Counted from the stretch's first letter, positions 1-8,554 are shown. The stretch: 64,000 nucleotides of DNA from Paenibacillus lupini (GCF_011761355.1 NZ_JAASRW010000004.1:51866-115865); one strand, 5' to 3'. Translations and numbers: made by a program. The notes: generated by a model from the letters alone, not told the origin.

Positions 1-260
1 CCAACGTAATGCGCAATAGCCGGCAATGGAGCTGAGTTACGTTGGATGAACTCCAACGTAGGGGGAGTAGCTGATGCTCAGGTGATAGCATTAAGAGTAG
101 GTATCCCTCAACCAACCCCACCGCAGACTGTATATTATCCAACGTAATGGTGCGTCCGGGCCAAGTAGCTAAAGCTGCGTTGGAATTCCTCCAGCAGGAT
201 CAGCTCATTTATCTGAAAGTAGCTTATTGTGGCGAAAGTTACTGGATAGAATCCAACGTA
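1..260. repeat. Cluster of CCAACGTA motifs in inverted arrangement
   Basis: The octamer CCAACGTA occurs at 1-8, 53-60, 139-146 and 253-260, and inverted (TACGTTGG) at 38-45. A near copy TGCGTTGG lies at 176-183. Positions 38-60 form a perfect hairpin, TACGTTGGA-5 nt-TCCAACGTA. Two 45-bp units (1-45 and 139-183) each begin with CCAACGTAAT and end with the inverted motif. The word AGTAGCT recurs at 66, 165 and 219. The stretch lies 3' of the AraC gene and I see no coding potential in it. It looks like an interspersed intergenic repeat family. Confidence 0.6.
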
Positions 261-293
261 GTCGCCTCGCGTAGTGAGTGTGGTGCGGCATCC

Positions 294-1199
294 CTATATC
301 TTCACACGCGCCTTGGCGGAACGTGCGTAGTCGGACGGCGGCATGCCGGTTGCTTTCTTAAAGTCACGCGAGAAGTAATGAATGCTGCTGTAGCCGAGTT
401 TCGCCGCAATCTCTGTCATGTTGTATTGCTGCTCGCGGATCAGTGTCTTTGCTTCTTCGATCTTTAACTGCTTGAAATATTCCATCGGACCAACGCTGGC
501 CTGTGTATGGAAAATCTCCTTCAGCCGGCTTTTCCCCAGATGCAGCTCCTGGCATAGCCTGTCCAATGTTAGCTGCTCTGATAGGTTCTCGCGCATAAAC
601 GAAATAATCTGCTCAGCCATCTGCTGCTCCGCCTTCTCGGTCTGGAAGGAGGCAGGTTTGCGTACGGTATGTCTATCGCGGTCGGCATCGTCCTGCAAAC
701 GAATCAGTTGTATCAGCAGTGTCTCCAGATAATTACGCATCGCCTGCTCACTGGCAAATGGGGCATTTTCACGGCTGATAAGCTCGTGGATATGGGAATT
801 GTCATAAGGCGGTTCGAAGGAGTGGAAACCCTCCTGCAGCAATAGTGACAGCAAGTTTCGTTCTCTAGTACCAAGCTGCATAGTCAGGTTCTCGAACCTC
901 GCCATACAAGGAGCAGTACACTCGAAGGATAGAACAAACAGATTAGGCGGTTTATGCTGCTGACTGACGTTTATGGTGTGGAATTCCCCGGGTTTATGAA
1001 AAATAATCATACCTTGCTCAAGCTGATGAGTCCGATCATCCGCCTTAACCTCAACAGAACCTTTGTCCACGTATAACAGCTCCCAGAAGTCATGCTGCTC
1101 TCCTTCGAACATATAGCCTTTGGCGAATTCAAAGTAATGGAACGAAATCAGCTTACGCACTGCGAGTATTTCCTCAAGTGTATGTCGAGTGAATTCCAT
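294..1199 (-). CDS. AraC family transcriptional regulator (cupin + HTH)
   Basis: The 301-residue protein has an N-terminal AraC-type cupin (about 25-110, with the FWELLYVDKG and HKPGEFHTI stretches that would form the ligand pocket). Its C-terminal double helix-turn-helix (about 200-295) includes the typical DRLCQELHLGKSRLKEIF and IAAKLGYSSIHYFSRDFKK signatures. Such proteins bind DNA through the C-terminus and sense a sugar or derivative through the cupin. The ATG is preceded by a purine-rich AAGGGAGAG on the minus strand. It is transcribed away from the isomerase/dehydrogenase operon at 1388, so it is the likely regulator of that operon. The effector cannot be read from the sequence. Confidence 0.9.
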   Translation of the reverse strand: MEFTRHTLEEILAVRKLISFHYFEFAKGYMFEGEQHDFWELLYVDKGSVEVKADDRTHQLEQGMIIFHKPGEFHTINVSQQHKPPNLFVLSFECTAPCMARFENLTMQLGTRERNLLSLLLQEGFHSFEPPYDNSHIHELISRENAPFASEQAMRNYLETLLIQLIRLQDDADRDRHTVRKPASFQTEKAEQQMAEQIISFMRENLSEQLTLDRLCQELHLGKSRLKEIFHTQASVGPMEYFKQLKIEEAKTLIREQQYNMTEIAAKLGYSSIHYFSRDFKKATGMPPSDYARSAKARVKI

Positions 1200-1387
1200 C
1201 TGCCGATCTCTCCCTTTTTTCTTGCTCTTTGCACTTATTATAAAGCCTTTTTGAGCTGTGCAAAAGATACGGCTGATTTGCTAAAGGCGCTCCCAAGGAC
1301 GGCCTATATAATTAGTTTTATAAAGAGCATTTTGCTAATGCTTACGAAGCAGAATTGCTTCAAAATTTTTTTAGGAGGCTGCCTAAC

Positions 1388-2236
1388 ATGAAAAAAGGGA
1401 TTAATATCTGGTCTTTTCCGTCAGGCATGAGTATAGAGGAAAGTATTGTTTTGGCCAAGGACGCCGGCTTTGATGGCATCGAGTTGTCACTGAACGAGAC
1501 TGGTCAGCTAAGCTTGGAGAGCACGGAGACGGAAGTCCGCTCCGTTCGCCGTTTTGCAGATGATACTGGTATTGAGCTGTCGAGCTTAGCCAGCGGATTG
1601 TATTGGGATTATCCGCCGACCAGCCAGAATGAGCAGGTGGCAAGCAAGGCTTTTGATATCGCGAAAAAACAATTGGAATCGGCTGCGGCTCTTGGCGTAG
1701 ATACGATTCTGATCGTACCTGGCGCTGTTGGCGTTGATTTTATTCCGAATGCTCCGGTGGTGCCTTACGACCGGGCTTATGATAATGCATTAGCGTTCTT
1801 CTCGAAGCTCGCGAAGGAAGCAGAGGCACTAAAAGTATCGGTTGGTATCGAGAACGTATGGAATAAGTTTCTGCTATCGCCGCTTGAGATGAGAGGCTTT
1901 ATTGACGCAGTAGGTTCTGATTATGTTGGTTCTTACTTCGATGTTGGCAATGTCGTTTATTCCGGCTATCCCGAGCATTGGATCTCGATTCTGAACAAGC
2001 GCATTAAGAAGATTCACTTCAAGGATTATCGTCGTCAAGCGGGTGGACTACATGGTTTTGTGGATCTGCTTGCGGGTGATGTTGATTATCCGGTAGTGAT
2101 CGAGGCGCTGAATGCGATCGGTTATAACGACTATGTAACGGCTGAGATGATTCCGCCATACACGCATCATACGAAACAAATCGTGTATAACACTTCTGCT
2201 GCAATGGATGCCATCTTAGGGAGGACGGAGCGCTAA
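1388..2236 (+). CDS. Sugar phosphate isomerase/epimerase (TIM barrel)
   Basis: The 282-residue protein belongs to the AP-endonuclease-2-like TIM-barrel family (IolE, hydroxypyruvate isomerase, tagatose epimerase relatives). It opens with a short strand (GINIWSFPSGMSIEESI), and carries GFDGIELSL, a central VGIENVWNKFLLSP segment and DVGNVVYSG. These place acidic and His residues on strands as expected for metal binding. The start was chosen at ATG 1388 because AGGAGGC sits 8 bases upstream; an in-frame upstream start at 1355 has no such site. Its TAA stop overlaps the ATG of the next gene (TAATG), so the two are translationally coupled. The exact sugar is unknown. Confidence 0.88.
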   Translation: MKKGINIWSFPSGMSIEESIVLAKDAGFDGIELSLNETGQLSLESTETEVRSVRRFADDTGIELSSLASGLYWDYPPTSQNEQVASKAFDIAKKQLESAAALGVDTILIVPGAVGVDFIPNAPVVPYDRAYDNALAFFSKLAKEAEALKVSVGIENVWNKFLLSPLEMRGFIDAVGSDYVGSYFDVGNVVYSGYPEHWISILNKRIKKIHFKDYRRQAGGLHGFVDLLAGDVDYPVVIEALNAIGYNDYVTAEMIPPYTHHTKQIVYNTSAAMDAILGRTER

Positions 2237-3258
2237 TGCTGAATATTGGACTAATTGGACTTGGGTTTATGGGGAAAACACATCTCGAGAACTATCTTCG
2301 TTTGGAGAGAGAAGGCGCGCCGATTCGTGTCGTTGCCCTATGTGATGTGGATGAGGCGAAGCTAAACGGCGGCGGCGGCGGCGGTAATATCGATACGTCA
2401 TCGGATAACGAGATTGATTACAGCCGTTTTAACAAATATACGTCGGTGCAGGCGATGCTGGAGAGCGAGCAGCTGGATGCGGTTGATATTACGCTGCCAA
2501 CATTCCTTCATCGTGATGTCACTATCCAATGTCTGAACAGCGGTGTTCATGTACTTTGCGAAAAGCCTATGGCGATGAACGCGGACGAGTGCGACATCAT
2601 GATCGAAGCAGCAGAAGCAAGCGGCAAGCAGCTGATGATTGGGCAATGTCTTCGCTTCTGGCCAGCTTATGTCTATTTGCAAGAGCTTGTTAGCAGTGGG
2701 AAATTCGGCAACGTGACAAGTGCTTATTTCTATCGCGGCGGCGGTACACCTTCATGGGGACCTTGGGTACTGCAAAATGAGAAAGGCGGCGGTGCACTGC
2801 TTGATATGCATGTGCATGACACTGATGTCGTTAATTGGCTGTTTGGTAAGCCCGAAGCCGTATCTTGCTATGGTCGGAATGTGATTCCAGGCAGCGGCTA
2901 CGATATAGTCTCGACCCATTACCGTTACGAGGACGACAAAATCGTATCCGCTCAGGTGGATTGGACGCTGAATGGCGATTTTGGCTTTGAGATGGGTTAT
3001 AAAGTTAACTTCGAGCATGGCAACGTACAGTTTGACGGTGCTTCCGTGAAAGTGAATCCGAATGATGGCACAGGCTTCACAGCTGAGCTGCCTGTGGATC
3101 AAGGCTATTATTATCAGCAGAAATATTTCGTAGAGTCGCTAGTTCAAGGCTTGCCTCTAGATACTGCGACACCAGCCAGCACCAAGGCTAGCATCGAGAT
3201 CGTAACAGCGGAGCGGGAATCGGCAGATCAACGCGGCGCATGGATTGCTGTTCCTTAA
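2236..3258 (+). CDS. Gfo/Idh/MocA family NAD(P)-dependent dehydrogenase
   Basis: The 340-residue protein has an N-terminal Rossmann fold (GLIGLGFMGKTH at residues 5-16), the family EKPMA motif near residue 110 that contributes the catalytic Lys, and a C-terminal alpha/beta domain (GGGALLDMHVHDTDVVNWLFG). Members oxidise or reduce sugars, inositols or their derivatives. Coupling to a sugar isomerase suggests a dehydrogenation/isomerisation pair in cytoplasmic sugar catabolism. An odd feature is six consecutive Gly codons (five GGC then GGT, 2368-2385) in the loop after the second beta strand, a region that is usually short. The reading frame is intact. Confidence 0.92.
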   Translation: MLNIGLIGLGFMGKTHLENYLRLEREGAPIRVVALCDVDEAKLNGGGGGGNIDTSSDNEIDYSRFNKYTSVQAMLESEQLDAVDITLPTFLHRDVTIQCLNSGVHVLCEKPMAMNADECDIMIEAAEASGKQLMIGQCLRFWPAYVYLQELVSSGKFGNVTSAYFYRGGGTPSWGPWVLQNEKGGGALLDMHVHDTDVVNWLFGKPEAVSCYGRNVIPGSGYDIVSTHYRYEDDKIVSAQVDWTLNGDFGFEMGYKVNFEHGNVQFDGASVKVNPNDGTGFTAELPVDQGYYYQQKYFVESLVQGLPLDTATPASTKASIEIVTAERESADQRGAWIAVP

Positions 3259-3262
3259 GGTG

Positions 3263-3916
3263 ATGAATAAATCCTATGAGATCCCTTATGATGAAGCGGC
3301 GGCAGACTTTGATAACGCACATTGGCAGCAGTTGACTCCTGTGTCTGTGGCTCATCAGCAATGGTTGATCCTAGATCATCCGCCGGAGACGGAGGTTCGT
3401 ACGGTATATGATGCCAATGCACTGCACCTGCAGTTCCGAGTATTCGAGATAGCACCGCTTATTCGGCACAGACATAACGGTGCACCAGTCTATGAGGACA
3501 GCTGCGTAGAGTTTTTTCTTCAACCGCTTCCTCTGCAAGACGAGCGTTATTTTAATTTTGAGCTGAATGCCGCAGGGATGCTGCTGCTCGAAATCGGCGA
3601 ACGGGGGAAGGCTCGAAAGCGGATTACAGCCGAAGATAACGGACAATTCGGTATTCGTTCCGAGGTCGGCCTATGGGATCGGGCAAGCAGCAGGATGTAT
3701 TGGGAGCTTCATCTAAGTGTTCCCTTTGCCTTTCTGCAGGACTGGTTCCCCAGCTTCCGCGCTATCCCTGGTGTGGTGATGAAGGGGAATTTCTACAAGT
3801 GCGGCGACCTGACGCCTGAGCCTCATTATGTGAGCTGGTCGCCTGTAAAGTCCGCCACACCAGATTTTCATCGCAGCTCCAGCTTTGGCATGCTGATGCT
3901 GGGGAGCCGCAACTAA
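3263..3916 (+). CDS. CBM9-like carbohydrate-binding protein
   Basis: The roughly 217-residue protein resembles the carbohydrate-binding family 9-like proteins (CBM9_2). It shows the VYEDSCVEFFLQP strand, a FNFELNAAG strand, and a C-terminal MKGNFYKCGD segment followed by HYVSWSPV and PDFH, all typical of stand-alone members. No signal peptide is visible, so it appears cytoplasmic, unlike most CBM9 modules attached to xylanases. The start is uncertain: ATG 3263, GTG 3260 and TTG 3245 are in frame, and none has a good ribosome site. Translation is probably coupled to the upstream stop at 3256-3258. It is the third gene of the operon and is followed by a terminator. Confidence 0.8.
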   Translation: MNKSYEIPYDEAAADFDNAHWQQLTPVSVAHQQWLILDHPPETEVRTVYDANALHLQFRVFEIAPLIRHRHNGAPVYEDSCVEFFLQPLPLQDERYFNFELNAAGMLLLEIGERGKARKRITAEDNGQFGIRSEVGLWDRASSRMYWELHLSVPFAFLQDWFPSFRAIPGVVMKGNFYKCGDLTPEPHYVSWSPVKSATPDFHRSSSFGMLMLGSRN

Positions 3917-3924
3917 TGTATTAG

Positions 3925-3961
3925 AAATAACCGCTTTCCTATTGAGGAGAGCGGTTATTTG
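3925..3961. terminator. Bidirectional rho-independent terminator
   Basis: Perfect 11-bp stem AAATAACCGCT (3925-3935) / AGCGGTTATTT (3950-3960) with a 14-nt loop. It lies between the convergent CBM9-like and ketopantoate reductase-like genes and has A-rich and T-rich flanks, so it can serve both. Confidence 0.8.
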
Positions 3962-3977
3962 TGTTCGGGACTACTAA

Positions 3978-4910
3978 TTATTTCTGCCCAACAAACTTGG
4001 ACATCGCTTGCTTCTCCATTTCGTCCCAATGGGGAGTAGCGACATTGGTTTGGCTTTTCAGCTTATTGAAAGACTCGAACAAAGCGGCAATTTCATGAAA
4101 AGAGCCATCTATCAATTTCATAAACGGTAATTTGTGAATCATTTTTAGACCATAATAAACGACCTGTTTATGCTTTCGTACAAGGTTGACCTGGCTGGCA
4201 GGTGTAATCGTGTAGTTCAGCTTTTCTAAAAGCTTGAATCCTTCGTCCATCATGTCTACTGCAAGCTTCAATCGTTTTTTGTCCTTCGATACTTGATTTA
4301 AATCGCCGTCGTTAAGAAAACTAACCGAGTTTAAGGCAACGATCGTGACGATATGGCTTTTAAGCCAAGCATCCATTTCCTCATGATAGGCTAGTTTATA
4401 TTTAACATTCTTAAATGCGTTCTCTAGGGTAGGTTTTATGGAGATCTCACCGTGTAAGCTGCCTAATACCATTTGCCCGCCCCCTCGGATGCAGATGATG
4501 CGTCCGCTCTCCTCTCGAAGTCCACCGCTAAGCTGAAAGCCAAAGATGACGTTTTTCTTCATTTTTGCCTGAAGTATATCCTGCATCCCCAAAGGATCTG
4601 CATTATTACCAACCATAACGATATTAGAAGACTGATTGTCAGCTAGAATAGGCAGAACGGTTGGGAAATCATTATATTTCATAACGACAAAAATAAGATC
4701 ATACAGATCATCGGCTGCAAGCTCACGAATGACGTTTACTTCATCAACCGTGTTGCGTCGCTGGAAGTAATGGCGAATGACAAGCCCTTTCGTCTCCAAC
4801 TGCTCAGCTCTTTTGCCTCTTGCCAGAACAGTAACCTCATTCCCCCCACGCACCAATACATGAGCAAGATAGCTGCCTAGAACGCCAGCGCCGTAAACCA
4901 ATATTCTCAT
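3978..4910 (-). CDS. Ketopantoate reductase-like protein (ApbA/PanE family)
   Basis: The 310-residue protein starts MRILVYGAGVLGSYLAHVL, a Rossmann GxGxxG for NAD(P)H, followed by VTVLARGKRAEQL. A conserved mid-domain holds Lys and Asn (VMKYNDFP, MVGNNADP), and the C-terminal half is helical as in 6-phosphogluconate-dehydrogenase-type folds. Authentic PanE reduces ketopantoate, but many Firmicute paralogues with this layout act on unknown substrates, so a pantothenate role is not assigned. The start at 4910 is supported by AAAGGAG 7 bases upstream; the longer in-frame start at 5009 lacks this. It is divergent from a TetR regulator, which probably controls it. Confidence 0.85.
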   Translation of the reverse strand: MRILVYGAGVLGSYLAHVLVRGGNEVTVLARGKRAEQLETKGLVIRHYFQRRNTVDEVNVIRELAADDLYDLIFVVMKYNDFPTVLPILADNQSSNIVMVGNNADPLGMQDILQAKMKKNVIFGFQLSGGLREESGRIICIRGGGQMVLGSLHGEISIKPTLENAFKNVKYKLAYHEEMDAWLKSHIVTIVALNSVSFLNDGDLNQVSKDKKRLKLAVDMMDEGFKLLEKLNYTITPASQVNLVRKHKQVVYYGLKMIHKLPFMKLIDGSFHEIAALFESFNKLKSQTNVATPHWDEMEKQAMSKFVGQK

Positions 4911-5015
4911 CGCCTTATCTCCTTTATTCAACATTCGTTGTTTTTCGATCATGTATTGAATAAAATCAGAATAGCAGTCGCTTGAGCAGCCAGCAATCGC
5001 TAGATGCATTGGTTT

Positions 5016-5031
5016 TGTTGGTTTTTCAACA
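5016..5031. promoter_or_regulatory. Small inverted repeat in the panE-like/tetR divergent region
   Basis: TGTTG-6 nt-CAACA (5016-5020 / 5027-5031) lies inside the 157-bp divergent intergenic region. It is a weak operator candidate for the neighbouring TetR protein; the arms are short and could be chance. Confidence 0.25.
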
Positions 5032-5067
5032 GACTATACAGATTTGTTCAATAAAGGAGAGCTCTCT

Positions 5068-5628
5068 GTGGATAGAAGAATTAGAAAAAACCAAACCGCC
5101 ATCATGAATGCATTAATGCAGCTGATCGCGGAGAAAGATTTCGAGAAAATAACGATTAATGAAATTGCGGAGCGGGCCGATGTTAATCGAGGCACCGTTT
5201 ATTCGCATTACTCGGATAAATACGATTTATTAGATAAGTGCATAGAGAATCAACTGATTCATTTGATGGAGAGCTGCTATTCCATAGATGCGACAGGTCC
5301 TTATCCAACGAAAGCACCGTTACTCCTTACGATTAAAGAAATTGAAAAGAATGCTCTAATATATAAAACTTTGTTAAGCATTAAAGATGTTCCGTCCTTC
5401 CGAGTTCATCTAAGCAGCATGATAAATAAGCAGATCATGGAGCATATGAAGGATAACGAATTAAGCTTAGATGAACTGGGTAAATCGATATACGCGCAAT
5501 TTATGAGTTCGGCGATCGTCGGAGTAATTGAATGGTGGTTCACCCAATCCATGCCTTGTTCTGCGGAAGAATTGACAGAACGGTTATGGTCTCTTCTAGA
5601 GATGAACCGGATGATTCTGGGCCCCTAA
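5068..5628 (+). CDS. TetR/AcrR family transcriptional regulator
   Basis: The 186-residue protein has an N-terminal TetR HTH (about residues 5-52): IMNALMQLIAEKDFEKITINEIAERADVNRGTVYSHYSDKYDLLD. This is followed by an all-helical ligand domain of the TetR_C_33-like type. The start was taken as GTG 5068, with AAAGGAGA (5053-5060) 7 bases upstream. An ATG at 5044 lies upstream of that ribosome site and is not needed. Its target is probably the divergent reductase gene and its own promoter. The inducing ligand is unknown. Confidence 0.88.
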   Translation: MDRRIRKNQTAIMNALMQLIAEKDFEKITINEIAERADVNRGTVYSHYSDKYDLLDKCIENQLIHLMESCYSIDATGPYPTKAPLLLTIKEIEKNALIYKTLLSIKDVPSFRVHLSSMINKQIMEHMKDNELSLDELGKSIYAQFMSSAIVGVIEWWFTQSMPCSAEELTERLWSLLEMNRMILGP

Positions 5629-5631
5629 CAC

Positions 5632-5648
5632 TTGGAATGGCATTCCAA
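5632..5648. promoter_or_regulatory. Palindrome TTGGAATG-G-CATTCCAA after the tetR stop
   Basis: A perfect 8-bp inverted repeat around one base lies 4 bases after the TetR stop codon and is followed within about 12 bases by a T run (5661-5667). It may be a weak terminator or a protein binding site; the distance to the T run makes a terminator only moderately convincing. Confidence 0.35.
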
Positions 5649-5696
5649 TTCAATATATTGTTTTTTTATCGGACAGTTGTTCATTGGAAATAGAAG

Positions 5697-5795
5697 TTAT
5701 TCACAAAGTTACACACATATCAACCATTACCTATATGGGATGTAATGTGCTATTCACAATTATTATCCACATATCCACAGGCTTCATTATCCACA
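5697..5795 (+). promoter_or_regulatory. Cluster of six DnaA-box-like 9-mers
   Basis: Within 99 bp, all in the same orientation, are TTATTCACA (5697), TTACACACA (5709), CTATTCACA (5750), TTATCCACA (5763), ATATCCACA (5771) and TTATCCACA (5787). Two match the consensus DnaA box TTATCCACA exactly, two differ at one position and two at two. The region is the 312-bp gap between tetR and the sensor kinase gene and holds no gene. No dnaA or dnaN is nearby, so this is not the usual oriC. It resembles the DnaA-box clusters known outside oriC in Bacillus subtilis. Confidence 0.55.
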
Positions 5796-5940
5796 ATAGG
5801 TGAAAAACAAGCGGAACAATATGTTGAATACCATGCTTTTTTTCAGCCCATTAAATATCACTTCCGCCTCCAAAAGAAAGCGTGTACAATTAGTTGCAGC
5901 TAATTGGAGCGACCACTAACGGGACAACGGGAGGACCGCT

Positions 5941-7701
5941 ATGAAGGCAAAAAGGCTATTTTTTCCGATGAGGCTGAAGTTCGTTGTTCTATTATGCGGG
6001 TTCATTACAGCGCCTTTCCTGATCAGCGGCATTATGACCTATTATCAATATTCGAAAAATGTGGAAGAAGACTCGATCTCTTACACCAACCAAATTATTA
6101 ATCAGGTTAGTATTAACGTGGATCGGTATATTAACGACGTTGATCGGCTGACGATGGCGCCTTATTATGACAACGCGGTACTTGATATATTGAAAAAGCA
6201 CGGGACGCCTTCGACCTCAGGCAGCTACGTCTCTTCCGACCAAATGGCGAAAATGAATCTGATGATCTCCTCCTTGGCGGTTGACCGCAGCGAGATTCAA
6301 GGTATTTTGTTGTTCGCGTACGATGGCACCTTGTTCAGTAATCTGCAAAATACGGTCAGCAAGAGCTGGGATGCCGCTCAGAATGACTGGATGAAGGAGG
6401 CGGAGGAGGCCGACGGTGAACTGATCGTACTTCCTCCGCATACCGGAACCTATTATCTGGATGAACAGAGACAAGTGGTCTCGATTGTTAGAGTGATTCG
6501 AGAGACGTTTACGAATAAGCATCTAGGTATTATTAAAGTCGATTTGACCGACCAAGGCTTCGCGAAGATACTAGCTGGTACAAGCACGGGTTCTACCAGT
6601 TTAGTCTATTTAACGGATCGGCAGGACCGGGTGCTGTACCCCTTCAGCAGCACATCAGCAGCTACCGAGCTTACAAGCAGTACACCGGATTTTATTAAAG
6701 CGACCAAGCGCTCCGACTATACAGGGATTCAAGTGACAGGACTCGTCCGGAAAAATGAAATCAAGGAAGGCGCACGGAGCTTGGCGCAATACACCTTGTG
6801 GATTACGGTGATTTCCATTTTAATCGCCTATATCGCGGCAGGTATTGCCTCCGGCAGAATGGTTCGACCGATCCGGGAGCTTCAGATGAAGATGAGGCGG
6901 GTACAGCGGGGAGACTTTGCGGCGCGGGCGAAGATTACGACCTCCGATGAGATGGGACAGATGACAGAGGGCTTTAACGTGATGGTCTCAGAGCTCGAAC
7001 GTCTCGTTAAGGAAGTGTACGAAAGTAAGATCCGGCAGAGAGATGCAGAGCTCGATGCGCTGCAAAGCCAGATTAATCCGCATTTTATCTATAACACGCT
7101 GGAGGCGATTAACTCCCTTGCGATGGACAAGCACCAGGAGGAAATATCCGATATCGCGGTTAATCTTGGGAAGCTGCTCCGGTATACGGTGGAACGCAAA
7201 GAGAGATTTGTGTACTTGCGTGATGAGCTATCGTTTGTAGAAGCTTATTCGCAAATTCAAGGATCCAGGCTTGGTGAGCAGATTGAGGTTGAGATTCATG
7301 TTGAGCTTGGGCATGACTACTTGATGGTTCCCAAGCTGATCCTGCAGCCCTTTATCGAAAATGCGATCGAGCATGCGATGGGAACAGATAAGCTTACTGT
7401 AAGGCTTCATACGAAGATCGAAGACGATCATCTTATCATTTTTGTAGAAGACAACGGCATGGGGATAAGTCCGGAGAAGATGCAACAGGTAGAGCAGCAT
7501 ATTTATGCGACTCCTGTCGAACATGTGGACCGGCGTGGATTTGGTGAGAAGAAGAAGGGCTTCGCCCTGCGGAACGTCCATTGGAGGCTATTCCTTCTTT
7601 ATGGAGAAGGCTGCGGTCTATTTATCGATAAGAATAACCGGGAGGGGACCGTATTTTATCTGCGCCTTCCGCTTCTATACGAAGAGGAGGAACAGGTATG
7701 A
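5941..7701 (+). CDS. YesM-type membrane sensor histidine kinase
   Basis: The 586-residue protein has a TM helix at about 13-35, an extracellular sensor region (about 36-280, dCache-like), a second TM helix (about 283-305, ITVISILIAYIAAGIASG) and HAMP (about 307-360). The kinase core carries the phospho-acceptor His381 in QINPHFIYNTLEAIN. The HATPase domain has the N-box FIENAIEHA near 468 and the DNGMGI G-box. This architecture is the LytS/YesM family, which phosphorylates AraC-type response regulators. GGGAGG sits 7 bases upstream of ATG 5941. Its stop overlaps the start of the response regulator by ATGA. It probably senses an extracellular sugar, perhaps through the binding protein at 8605. 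Confidence 0.93.
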   Translation: MKAKRLFFPMRLKFVVLLCGFITAPFLISGIMTYYQYSKNVEEDSISYTNQIINQVSINVDRYINDVDRLTMAPYYDNAVLDILKKHGTPSTSGSYVSSDQMAKMNLMISSLAVDRSEIQGILLFAYDGTLFSNLQNTVSKSWDAAQNDWMKEAEEADGELIVLPPHTGTYYLDEQRQVVSIVRVIRETFTNKHLGIIKVDLTDQGFAKILAGTSTGSTSLVYLTDRQDRVLYPFSSTSAATELTSSTPDFIKATKRSDYTGIQVTGLVRKNEIKEGARSLAQYTLWITVISILIAYIAAGIASGRMVRPIRELQMKMRRVQRGDFAARAKITTSDEMGQMTEGFNVMVSELERLVKEVYESKIRQRDAELDALQSQINPHFIYNTLEAINSLAMDKHQEEISDIAVNLGKLLRYTVERKERFVYLRDELSFVEAYSQIQGSRLGEQIEVEIHVELGHDYLMVPKLILQPFIENAIEHAMGTDKLTVRLHTKIEDDHLIIFVEDNGMGISPEKMQQVEQHIYATPVEHVDRRGFGEKKKGFALRNVHWRLFLLYGEGCGLFIDKNNREGTVFYLRLPLLYEEEEQV

Positions 7702-8456
7702 TCACCATATTGCTCGTTGAAGATGAGGTCAATCTTCGCACACGGTTTCGTAAGCTGCTGGAGGAAGTGATTGGCGGCTGTCGTATTGTTGGGGAAGCAG
7801 CGAATGGGCTTGAAGCGCTGAACTGGCTGAAGACACAAATCGTGGACGTTGTTATCACCGATATTCGGATGAAGGATATGAACGGAATCGAGCTGCTCAA
7901 GAGACTAAGAGAGCAGTATCCGTCGATGCCGGTTGTGATCGTCAGCGGCTACGGTGACTTTGAATATGCCAAGGATGCGATCAAATATGAGGTGACCGAT
8001 TATTTACTTAAACCTGTAGACCGGGTTGAGCTCAATCAGGTCATTGAGAAACTGAGAAAAAGATTACAGTCTTCTGTATCTACTAAGGGTTCATCCTTGG
8101 CGGATGCCGCAGAGCCGGCTGATGGCGAAGAGCGCCAGATCATCCGCAAGGTGAAGGACATTATTTCCAGCCGCTTAGACCAGGATATCTCGCTGCAATA
8201 TTTGGCGGATCAGGTCCATCTGAATCATCGCTATTTATCCGCCTTGTTCAAGACGGAAAGCGGCCAGAACTTATCCGATTATGTGACAACATGCCGAATG
8301 GACAAAGCGAAGCATCTGCTTCGTACGACACAATTGAAAATCCAGGATATCGCGAGGTCATGCGGTTATCCGAACAGCAAATACTTTATGTCCGTCTTCA
8401 AGCAGGTCGTTGGCAGCACGCCAAGCGAGTATAGAGACAGCACCGGTCAGGTATAA
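7698..8456 (+). CDS. YesN-type response regulator (REC + AraC HTH)
   Basis: The 252-residue protein has an N-terminal receiver domain with the phosphorylated Asp at residue 55 (VVITDIRMKDMNGIELL), acidic residues near the start (LLVEDE) and the conserved Lys in LLKPVD. Its C-terminal AraC-type double HTH occupies about 150-250 (LQYLADQVHLNHRYLSALFK, IARSCGYPNSKYFMSVFKQ). It is the cognate partner of the kinase, with a 4-base overlap. Its likely target is the promoter of the transporter operon starting at 8605. At about half the usual length of YesN proteins it lacks the long linker domain, like the short B. subtilis forms. Confidence 0.93.
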   Translation: MITILLVEDEVNLRTRFRKLLEEVIGGCRIVGEAANGLEALNWLKTQIVDVVITDIRMKDMNGIELLKRLREQYPSMPVVIVSGYGDFEYAKDAIKYEVTDYLLKPVDRVELNQVIEKLRKRLQSSVSTKGSSLADAAEPADGEERQIIRKVKDIISSRLDQDISLQYLADQVHLNHRYLSALFKTESGQNLSDYVTTCRMDKAKHLLRTTQLKIQDIARSCGYPNSKYFMSVFKQVVGSTPSEYRDSTGQV

Positions 8457-8527
8457 AAAAACACAAGATCAATACAATTCGAACCTTTTCTGGATATTAG
8501 GTGACTTACCTGGTATTCAGTTTTTTT

Positions 8528-8554
8528 TATAATAAGAATATGAAAGCGCTTCAT
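8528..8554 (+). promoter_or_regulatory. Candidate -10 box and cre-like site before the binding protein gene
   Basis: TATAAT (8528-8533) is followed by ATGAAAGCGCTTCAT (8540-8554), which fits the CcpA operator consensus WTGNAANCGNWNNCW except at position 14. A cre just downstream of a promoter usually represses. No good -35 is seen, as expected for a promoter needing an activator such as the YesN-type regulator. Confidence 0.5.

Noticed and set aside
147..467. Plus-strand frame of 106 codons over the repeat cluster
   Set aside because: No ribosome site, overlaps the AraC gene on the other strand and includes the repeat motifs.
5697..5795. Possible chromosomal or plasmid replication origin
   Set aside because: No dnaA, dnaN, rep gene, or long AT-rich unwinding element next to it; kept only as a DnaA-box cluster.
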